Shown here one piece after another: positions 1-6,023 of a stretch of DNA of 7,984 bases. The stretch is from Blautia sp. (GTDB lineage Bacteria > Bacillota > Clostridia > Lachnospirales > Lachnospiraceae), in the NCBI GenBank assembly GCA_017515945.1, contig JAFWDX010000254.1:1-7984 (forward strand). Reading direction: 5' to 3'. The stretch's first letter is position 1, and each line of letters starts with the position of its first letter. A program made the position numbers and the translations under genes. A model generated the notes under the pieces. That model was not told the DNA's origin. It made no database searches and worked only from the letters and a program-made list of their open reading frames with translations.

Positions 1-66
1 AGTCAAGGAACCTGTCCCCCTGACTCATGAAGGAGCCTGAGCCCCTGACTCATGAGGAGCCTGGCC
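1..66. repeat. Tandem 25-bp repeat with half of a GGGACAGGTTCC-type palindrome, cut by the window edge
   Basis: Two adjacent units are visible, at about 17-41 and 42-65. Both contain CCCCTGACTCATGA followed by GGAGCCTG, and differ by a one-base indel and a few substitutions. To their left, positions 1-20 read AGTCAAGGAACCTGTCCCCC, which looks like one arm of an interspersed palindrome of the GGGACAGGTTCC type, related in style to the palindrome at 5844-5883. The array starts only a few bases past the helicase stop codon, so it marks the probable 3' end of the operon. Its left extent is unknown because the window ends. It could act as an mRNA 3' stem or simply be an interspersed repeat. Confidence 0.6.
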
Positions 67-72
67 TCCATT

Positions 73-2298
73 TTATGACCAGCTCTGCACCCGCCGTTTC
101 ATATCCTCTATATCCAGCACCCCCCGCGCAAAGCCTTTCCTCACCAGCTCCTCCGGCACATATATATCATATTTTTCAAACACCGGCACTTCTCCGGGAT
201 AAACCAGTTCCAGCGGATCGAATTCACTTTCCGCCTGTTCGCGCACCACCTCGTAGAACCGTGCTTCGTCTGCCTGCATGGTAAACTGCATATAGTACGG
301 TCTGGAGGAATTAAAGCCTTTCAGGCCCAGTTCCTGTTGGCATCGGATTTTCAGGAGCCTTTCCAGGGCAAGGAAGGCATAGCTTCCCAGCCAGGGAAAC
401 AGCGCCCACATCTTTCCGCCCAGATGGATCAGCGGTCTTTCGGATGTGACCGCTTTGCGGAAGGTATCGCGGGCGTCCTGCAGGCGGCATACTGCATGGG
501 GCATCAGATAGAGATACGTACGGTCCTCCTGCAGGACCTGATACATCCTTTCAAGGATCCGGGTATGGATGTCGCCGGCCACATCCCCGAAATAAGCGGG
601 GATTTTTCCCTTGACCAGACTGCAGTATACATCCCTGGTCTTGTGATCCACATCCTCGACGACCCAGACGCGGCCAGCGATGGCGATTTTGTCCCCAATG
701 GGCGGCGGTTTGACGATGGTGCCGATCTGTTCGGAGCCTGCATGCACCGTATATTCGATATTTTCCTGAAAGACTGCGTAAAACTTATAGCTGTTCACGA
801 TCCGCTCACCGGCCAGGCCGACGATCAGACCGCCATTCTCCGTACGGTTGATGTGATCGATCCCGATCAGATGCCGGAGCAGGCACCGGTAATCCTCCTG
901 AGAGATCAGACGGAAACAGTTCAGCGTCAGGACCCTGGAAGCCAGCTCCGCGGGAGTCATTTCCCCGCAGGAAGCCAGCGTGCTCATGGTCTGGTGATAA
1001 AGCAGGCTGTAGGGATACCGCTCCATCCGGGGCGGTTCGACAAAGCGCTCCTCTATATACAGCTGTACCAGCGCGATCCCCTGGATCAGATACCAGGGAA
1101 TACAGTCCGGGAGCATGGCCCGCGCCTCCTGATGCTCCTCTCTCATGACGAACCACATCTGGGACGGATCGCCGCGCCGGCCTGTTCGGCCCATCCGCTG
1201 CAGAAAACCGGACACCGTAAACGGAGCATCGATCTGGAAGGCCCGTTCCAGCCTGCCGATGTCGATCCCGAGTTCCAACGTAGCCGTGGCGCAGACGCTC
1301 ATCAGCGAGTCTTCATCCTTCATATCCTCCTCCGCGCTCTCCCTGTATGAGGCGGAAAGATTTCCATGATGGATGAGAAAGCGGTCCGGCTCATGCCTGA
1401 CTTCGCAATACTGCCGCAGGCTCTGACAGACTCCTTCGCATTCCTCTCTGGAATTGGTAAAGATCAGGCACTTTTTCCCTCTGGTATGCTCAAAAATATA
1501 TCCGATACCCGGATCCGCACCCTCAGGGGCCTTGTCCAGAGGGGCCTCTGCCTGCGGGAGCTGCGCCGGGGTGTCCTTCCCCTCATCGGCCTGAGGATCA
1601 GTGTTATAGAAATGCTCCATGCTGAGCCGCCATACCTCCCGCGCGCCTTCAAACCGCGGAATGACCGTGCCTCTTTTGCTGCCGGCCCTCAGGAATTCTC
1701 CGGCAGCCTCCGGATTTCCTATGGTGGCGGACAGCCCGATCCGTCTGGGATCGCAGCCAGCCAGCCTGCACATCCGCTCGATCAGGCAAAAGGTCTGCAA
1801 TCCCCGGTCACCCCGCAGCAGGGAATGGATCTCATCGATCACGATAAAACGCAGATCCCCGAATAAAGAAGGGATCTCCATATGCTTGTTGATCAGCAGG
1901 GATTCCAGCGACTCAGGCGTGATCTGCAGGATACCGGAGGGCTTGCGCAGGAGCCTGCGCTTTTTCGTCTGTGCCGCATCCCCATGCCACTTGGTGACCA
2001 GGATCCCCTCCTCTTCACACAGCTCATCGAGCCGTTCAAACTGATCATTGATCAGCGCCTTTAAAGGCGCGATATACAGGACCCCGACGGACTTTGGTGG
2101 ATCTTCGTCCAGGAGCGTCAGGATCGGGAAAAAGGCAGCTTCTGTTTTTCCCGAAGCGGTGGAAGCGGTCAGCAGCACATTCTGATCCGTATTGAAAATG
2201 GCATCGCCCGCGGCATTCTGCACACCGCGCAGGGTCTGCCAGCCTGACCGGTAGATATAATCCTGAATAAACGGAGCATATCTGTCAAACACATTCAT
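73..2298 (-). CDS. Lhr-like superfamily 2 DEAD/DEAH-box helicase (BrxHI-type)
   Basis: Predicted ATP-driven DNA/RNA translocase or helicase of 741 residues. The superfamily 2 motifs are all visible: an N-terminal W-LR-Q element near residues 20-27, motif I TASTASGKTEA (44-54), Ia APLKAL (77-82), Ib ITPES (126-130), II DEIH (155-158), III SAT (190-192), IV LIFTNSR (278-284), V ATATLELGIDIG (337-348) and VI QRMGRTGRRG (367-376). The residues needed for ATP binding and hydrolysis are intact. Residues about 390-480 fit the winged-helix segment after the RecA pair, and about 495-600 fit the Lhr-core beta-rich region (for example GDKIAIAGRVW at 535-545). A Pro/Asp/Glu-rich linker at about 233-264 joins the two RecA lobes. 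The length and layout resemble BrxHI of BREX types 2 and 6 rather than full-length Lhr of about 1500 residues. The ATG overlaps the stop of the ATPase gene by four bases, with GGAG at 2307-2310 upstream. It is the last gene of the operon. The helicase call is firm; a defence role is inferred from the neighbours. Confidence 0.95.
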   Translation of the reverse strand: MNVFDRYAPFIQDYIYRSGWQTLRGVQNAAGDAIFNTDQNVLLTASTASGKTEAAFFPILTLLDEDPPKSVGVLYIAPLKALINDQFERLDELCEEEGILVTKWHGDAAQTKKRRLLRKPSGILQITPESLESLLINKHMEIPSLFGDLRFIVIDEIHSLLRGDRGLQTFCLIERMCRLAGCDPRRIGLSATIGNPEAAGEFLRAGSKRGTVIPRFEGAREVWRLSMEHFYNTDPQADEGKDTPAQLPQAEAPLDKAPEGADPGIGYIFEHTRGKKCLIFTNSREECEGVCQSLRQYCEVRHEPDRFLIHHGNLSASYRESAEEDMKDEDSLMSVCATATLELGIDIGRLERAFQIDAPFTVSGFLQRMGRTGRRGDPSQMWFVMREEHQEARAMLPDCIPWYLIQGIALVQLYIEERFVEPPRMERYPYSLLYHQTMSTLASCGEMTPAELASRVLTLNCFRLISQEDYRCLLRHLIGIDHINRTENGGLIVGLAGERIVNSYKFYAVFQENIEYTVHAGSEQIGTIVKPPPIGDKIAIAGRVWVVEDVDHKTRDVYCSLVKGKIPAYFGDVAGDIHTRILERMYQVLQEDRTYLYLMPHAVCRLQDARDTFRKAVTSERPLIHLGGKMWALFPWLGSYAFLALERLLKIRCQQELGLKGFNSSRPYYMQFTMQADEARFYEVVREQAESEFDPLELVYPGEVPVFEKYDIYVPEELVRKGFARGVLDIEDMKRRVQSWS

Positions 2299-3623
2299 AT
2301 CGTAAACTCCGCAAAATCGTTTGCTTTCTCATCGGAAACGGCCTCAGAACGGGCATAGGAAAACTCATCAGAATCAAGAAGCTCTTTTATATTCATGTCC
2401 GGATTCTGGTACAGCAGATCCAGCAGTTCTATGAAATCCCGGATCACTTCACGCGGCGTGATATTCTGGTCCGCGCCGATCCGCCCGTATTCGATCTTTA
2501 TAAAGATGACCAGATCCTCTGTGGTCAGGCTCCGCGCATAGCCATAAAGGCCGGCGTGCATATCCGCCAGTTTTTCACAGAGCACCAGCATCTCCTCCGC
2601 CGTCAGCGGCTCCAGGTGAATGACAGGCGCGAGCAGATCCCGCGCCCCCGGTCTGGAAAAGCGTCCCTCAGAGAGCCTGGAGCGAAGCGCTTCATAGCTG
2701 TAGATCCCGCGCCGCTTGTCCTCGAGCGCCTGTGGCGTCGCTCCCATGATGATCCCCAGATACCGTGCCTTTCCCTGGAGTGTATCGTTGTACATCGTCA
2801 GCATCTTTTCATAATTATACTGACGTGTGATGGTGTTGGGAATCTTGTAAATATTGACCAGTTCATCGATCATGATCATCATGCCGGCATATCCGGCCAG
2901 ACGGAAAAAGACCGCGAAAAGCTTGATGTAATCATACCAGTCGTCATCCGTGATGATCACATTTACGCCCAGGGCTTCCTTTGCCTCTCTTTTTAAGGGG
3001 TACTCTCCGCGGAACCAGCGCACGACCTTTGCCTTCGTCTCATCATTGCCCTCAAGGCAGGCATGATAATAAGTCGTCAGCAGTCTGGCAAACTCAAAGC
3101 CATGTACCAGTTCGCTGACAGAGGCGGTCACCGCGTAGATTTTTTTATCCGTAGCGGCCGCCAGTCCGGGGTCGTCCGGGGAAAGGCCGGTCTCCTGCAG
3201 TGCTTCGCCCTGCAACGTGCTGATCCAGCGGTCCAGCACCAGGGTCAGCGCACCGCCCTCCGGCTTCGTTTTGGTGGACAGATTGGTGATCAGCTCGCGG
3301 TAGGTGGCCAGGCCCTGCCCATGGGTGCCCTGCAGGCGGCGTTCGGGGGAAAGATCCGCGTCAGCCACGATAAAGCCACGGTCCATCACGTAATTGCGGA
3401 TCGTCTGCAGCAGAAAGCTCTTGCCGGAGCCATACCTGCCGACGATAAACCGAAAGGAGGCGCCGCCTTCGGAAATGATATCCACGTCATGCAGGAGCGC
3501 TTCGATCTCAGTCTTGCGGCCTACCGCGATATAGGGCAGCCCAATCCGCGGGACAACGCCGCCCTTGAGGGAATTCAGCACCGTCTGGGAGATCCGTTTC
3601 GGCACTTTTTTATTTTCAGTCAT
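2295..3623 (-). CDS. P-loop ATPase of the DUF2791/BrxD-like family
   Basis: A 442-residue soluble AAA+/STAND-like ATPase. Walker A is GRYGSGKS (residues 62-69). Walker B is the hydrophobic strand MMIMIDEL (248-255) with Asp253 and catalytic Glu254. A sensor-1-like strand IIMGAT follows at 291-296. The N-terminal segment, residues about 7-40 (ending IAVGRKTEIEALL), leads into the P-loop as in proteins annotated as 'BREX system ATP-binding', and the length suits BrxD. In BREX types 2 and 6 BrxD is encoded next to the helicase BrxHI, and that pair is reproduced here. The gene overlaps its upstream neighbour by ATGA (3620-3623) and its downstream neighbour by ATGA (2295-2298). A strong GGAGGTG lies at 3631-3637, seven bases before its ATG, so reinitiation or independent loading are both possible. 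The likely role is a nucleotide-dependent loader or regulator for the helicase. The family call is from memory of the motifs, not from a search; ATPase function is secure. Confidence 0.9.
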   Translation of the reverse strand: MTENKKVPKRISQTVLNSLKGGVVPRIGLPYIAVGRKTEIEALLHDVDIISEGGASFRFIVGRYGSGKSFLLQTIRNYVMDRGFIVADADLSPERRLQGTHGQGLATYRELITNLSTKTKPEGGALTLVLDRWISTLQGEALQETGLSPDDPGLAAATDKKIYAVTASVSELVHGFEFARLLTTYYHACLEGNDETKAKVVRWFRGEYPLKREAKEALGVNVIITDDDWYDYIKLFAVFFRLAGYAGMMIMIDELVNIYKIPNTITRQYNYEKMLTMYNDTLQGKARYLGIIMGATPQALEDKRRGIYSYEALRSRLSEGRFSRPGARDLLAPVIHLEPLTAEEMLVLCEKLADMHAGLYGYARSLTTEDLVIFIKIEYGRIGADQNITPREVIRDFIELLDLLYQNPDMNIKELLDSDEFSYARSEAVSDEKANDFAEFTI

Positions 3624-5584
3624 ATCGTTGCACCTCCAAGCAGGTTTTCCAGATCCTCCCGGTAATCCTCCATGACAGCCAGGGTATCATCCTCACAGGA
3701 CAGGACCGTATCCCCGATCAGATCAAACATAGCCTCATTGACCGCATCTGCCACCAGGTTGGGGAACAGATGATTCTCCTTCAACATTTCATTTACGGAA
3801 TCGCCCCGCAGCAGAGCGTGCAGAATCCGGATCTGAAGCGGATCCAGCGGCAGATCTGCAGAGCCATCTCCGTCATTCGAGGCATACGACTCTGAGGATA
3901 CAACGGGTTCCGGCTCTCCTCCGGGATCTACACTGCCGCCCGAAGGCGCTGACGCTGAGGAAATTGCGGGTACCGGCTCTCCTTCGGCAACAGCATGGCT
4001 GCCTGAGGGAGTCAATACGACATGCCTTATCTCGGAGGGTATCGGACCCTCATCCGGCACATAGAGGAGCCTGTCCCTCGTCACATCGGCGTCCTGCCGG
4101 ATCTGTTCCAGCCCGGACAGGTCAATCGTAATCTTTGGTCTGGAAGCCTCGATCTCTGCCTGTCTGTCGGCTTCGATCACCTGAGAGAGCAGCGGGGCCG
4201 CCCAGGCATCCTCCGGTTTTTCCTTCAGGTAACGTCCTGTTTTGAGATAACGCCGCAGCATCAGATCCGCCTGATGAAAAAAGCCGTTGAATCTGCTTTT
4301 TTCAAAAGCCGGCTTTTCGTATGCTTCCATTCTCCATTCCCCGGAAACGCAGCGGTAAGTTCTGCATGCATTCAGCTTATATTCAAAATCTGCAGGTTTA
4401 TCCCTCCAGCAGTACACTGCGTTCGAAAGGGGTTTCCATGAGCGGACCGCCTGCTGCCCGAAGCACAGTGTAAACAGATTCTTACCCTGCTCCTTATAAT
4501 TGTCGACAGCTGTACGCCAGGCCTGGCAGATCAGGTGTTTGCCCTTGTCCAAAGAAAGAACCGGCGAAGCCTCGATTTTAGATCCGGTAAAAAACAGAAC
4601 GGCTGACCAGAGTGCCTCATCGGAAAAGAGCTGCGGATCCCGCAGAACAGCCAGCCTTTCGTCTCTCGCCAAGAGATCCGGATCTTCAAATTGCATGACT
4701 GCTTGCACAGGCATGTCGTGCACGATGGCGTAGTCCTTCATCCAGCGCCGGATGTTCTGGCGCATACGCCCTGATCTGTCCATGCTGTCCAGATATCCTT
4801 CTTCAAATTCCAGCAATTTCTGCAGGGCATCCTCGTGGGAGGAGGTCCCGATCCCATTCAGGAGTTCAAAAATATAGATATACGCGGCGGGGGCCGCGAT
4901 CCTCTGGATATCACCTCTGCGGACATGGGTGCGCCAGGAAAAATACCCGCGCAGCTGCCTTAGCGTCAGATCCTGGTATACAGGGAAATAACAGACATAA
5001 TCGCCCTCCCAGTCCGTATCATCCTCAAAGTCCTCCATGAATTTACCCTGTTCATAAAAATGCCGGGCTTTTTCCTCCAGCGTCTCAGATCCATACTCAT
5101 ACATCCGGCGCATCTGACGGAGTTTTTCAGGAATTTCCGGTTTCTTGGGCTGGTAAGGCCGGGTCGTAAAGGGCAGCGCTGTTTCCTGATACTTTTTCTC
5201 TCCTGCTGCCGGCGCATCCTCCAGCATGACGGTAAAACCCTGAGAGGGTTCTGTCGGGCCGATGGCTCTGTCAAAAAGACGGCAGACGATCTCCTTTTCC
5301 GTATCCTCTTCAAAGCTGATACCGATCCAGTTTGATCCGCGCATCCGTATCGGAGCGGTCAGATATGGTCTCGGGAACTCTCTGAGGGCATCCGCTCCGC
5401 ATCTGAGATCACAGCGCTGGATCATGCTGCCTGTCTGCGAATCCCACTGCTGCATCAGCAGAGCGGCCCATTTGCCGGTCAGCGGATGGCAGAGCACGGA
5501 AAAGCCCGGAAAATCGGCCCACTTGTGCTCTTCTTCGATATGATATTTCTCCAGCGCATAAGCCGTCAGCTCAGAAAGCTCCAA
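3620..5584 (-). CDS. TerB-N/TerB-C domain protein with YjbR/MmcQ-like N-terminus
   Basis: First gene of the operon, 654 residues from a TTG start at 5584-5582. Residues about 1-108 look like a YjbR/MmcQ domain: a TGKWAALL strand, then RCDLRCGADALREF, then PIRMRGSNWIGI, matching in order YjbR's K-FAM, VSLK--PELAELLR and HLNKAHW elements. Residues about 150-370 match TerB-N, with YFPVYQDLTLRQLRGYFSWR at 199-218 and YIYIFELLNGIG at 235-246. The core of a TerB-C domain is seen in IDLSGLEQIRQDADVT (487-502) and in a C-terminal helical segment with NEAMFDLIGD (616-625). A low-complexity Ser/Gly/Pro/Glu linker (about 520-577) splits the two TerB-C parts. I see no central TerB domain, signal peptide or membrane segment. 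Such proteins were proposed to act in Ter-linked stress response or DNA-processing systems, probably as scaffold or sensor. An in-frame TTG at 5599 would add five residues, but those bases are the ribosome-binding site, so I reject it. Confidence 0.88.
   Translation of the reverse strand: MELSELTAYALEKYHIEEEHKWADFPGFSVLCHPLTGKWAALLMQQWDSQTGSMIQRCDLRCGADALREFPRPYLTAPIRMRGSNWIGISFEEDTEKEIVCRLFDRAIGPTEPSQGFTVMLEDAPAAGEKKYQETALPFTTRPYQPKKPEIPEKLRQMRRMYEYGSETLEEKARHFYEQGKFMEDFEDDTDWEGDYVCYFPVYQDLTLRQLRGYFSWRTHVRRGDIQRIAAPAAYIYIFELLNGIGTSSHEDALQKLLEFEEGYLDSMDRSGRMRQNIRRWMKDYAIVHDMPVQAVMQFEDPDLLARDERLAVLRDPQLFSDEALWSAVLFFTGSKIEASPVLSLDKGKHLICQAWRTAVDNYKEQGKNLFTLCFGQQAVRSWKPLSNAVYCWRDKPADFEYKLNACRTYRCVSGEWRMEAYEKPAFEKSRFNGFFHQADLMLRRYLKTGRYLKEKPEDAWAAPLLSQVIEADRQAEIEASRPKITIDLSGLEQIRQDADVTRDRLLYVPDEGPIPSEIRHVVLTPSGSHAVAEGEPVPAISSASAPSGGSVDPGGEPEPVVSSESYASNDGDGSADLPLDPLQIRILHALLRGDSVNEMLKENHLFPNLVADAVNEAMFDLIGDTVLSCEDDTLAVMEDYREDLENLLGGATI
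3887..3982 (-). repeat. Duplicated 21-codon segment in the TerB-C linker
   Basis: Within the TerB-domain gene, the peptides GEPVPAISSAS (coded at 3950-3982) and GEPEPVVSSES (3887-3919) lie exactly 63 bases apart, and the surrounding DNA is also similar (both carry CCGGCTCTCC on the plus strand). It looks like an in-frame tandem duplication inside a flexible linker, so linker length may vary between strains. Confidence 0.6.
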
Positions 5585-5590
5585 GATCAC

Positions 5591-5597
5591 ACCTCCC
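5591..5597 (-). promoter_or_regulatory. Ribosome-binding site GGGAGGT deciding the TerB gene start
   Basis: On the minus strand GGGAGGT (5597-5591) is followed by six bases, GTGATC, and then TTG at 5584-5582. That spacing is ideal for the TTG. The GTG at 5590-5588 touches the site and is too close, and the TTG at 5599-5597 overlaps it. The operon therefore starts with a weak TTG codon behind a very strong ribosome-binding site. Confidence 0.75.
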
Positions 5598-5656
5598 AAT
5601 ATGGTTGTTCTCCGGTACGCAGGGCATCAGTTCAGACAGTGTCAGGAGCACACTTC

Positions 5657-5670
5657 CTGATATATATCAG
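5657..5670. promoter_or_regulatory. Perfect 14-bp palindrome upstream of the TerB operon
   Basis: CTGATATATATCAG is a perfect palindrome 73 bases upstream of the operon start. It could be an operator for a dimeric regulator, or its TATATA core could be an extended -10 region. No convincing -35 hexamer lies 16-18 bases further upstream (the best match has 3 of 6 bases), so the operon promoter remains unplaced. Confidence 0.35.
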
Positions 5671-5788
5671 AGGATCTTAATACGTACACATCTTTGATTT
5701 CACGTATTTTGAGCCTCAGCATATACCGCACGAAAAACCAGACATATTTTCTATTAATTTAATCGCGCGAGTTTAGTATTTCTACAGC
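5668..5788. repeat. Diverged direct repeat, copy 1 (about 120 bp)
   Basis: Starts with CAGAGGATCTTAATACG (5668-5684), contains ATCGCGCG at 5762-5769 and ends with TACAGC at 5783-5788. These blocks recur in the same order and orientation in copy 2 at 5912-6023, and the sequence between them is alignable though diverged with small indels. On the minus strand its first bases resemble the last codons of the permease gene. No open reading frame worth calling lies in it. With the palindrome at 5844-5899 it fills most of the gene-free stretch 5600-6016. Confidence 0.7.
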
Positions 5789-5843
5789 ATGCAAGCCGCC
5801 AACTCAGATAATGTCAGAAACAAAGCTCCTGAAAATCAGAGAA

Positions 5844-5899
5844 GGGACGGTTCTCTGCATGTGATCACACAGAGAACCGTCCCCTGTGTGATCATGCAG
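5844..5899. repeat. Compound interspersed palindrome, GGGACGGTTCTCT family
   Basis: GGGACGGTTCTCT (5844-5856) and AGAGAACCGTCCC (5871-5883) are perfect 13-bp inverted arms around a 14-base loop. The loop plus the edges of those arms, CTGCATGTGATCACACAG (5855-5872), is also complementary to CTGTGTGATCATGCAG (5884-5899) apart from a two-base bulge. The two hairpins share bases and cannot form together. I recall GGGACGGTTC palindromes as dispersed repeats in clostridial genomes, similar to REP sequences mobilised by RAYT transposases, but no transposase is in this window. No T-run follows on either strand, so it is not a standard intrinsic terminator. Confidence 0.75.
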
Positions 5900-5911
5900 C
5901 CGCAGATTTAC

Positions 5912-6023
5912 CAGAGGATCTTAATACGAGGGATTCATTGGTTCCCGTTTTTTACCTCTGAAAATACAACGCGGAAAACAGAATCATTTTCCATCTGTCT
6001 CATCGCGCGTATATTTTTACAGC
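5912..6023. repeat. Diverged direct repeat, copy 2 (about 112 bp), overlapping the permease 3' end
   Basis: Partner of the repeat at 5668-5788: CAGAGGATCTTAATACG at 5912-5928 is identical over 17 bases, ATCGCGCG recurs at 6002-6009, and TACAGC at 6018-6023 includes the last Leu codon and part of the stop codon of the permease. On the minus strand CAGAGG and CCTCTG inside it can pair as a six-base stem. It may be the natural 3' region of the permease gene, with copy 1 an older duplicate. Confidence 0.7.

Noticed and set aside
337..1350. Long plus-strand open frame opposite the helicase gene
   Set aside because: It is antisense to intact helicase motifs, shows no recognisable domain and has no ribosome-binding site; it reflects the GC-rich codon pattern of the real gene.
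3063..3665. Plus-strand open frame of 200 codons opposite the ATPase gene
   Set aside because: It lies across the Walker A coding region of the minus-strand ATPase and has no domain signature of its own.
73..5584. Complete BREX system
   Set aside because: Only BrxD-like and BrxHI-like proteins are present; PglX, PglZ and BrxC homologues are not in the window.
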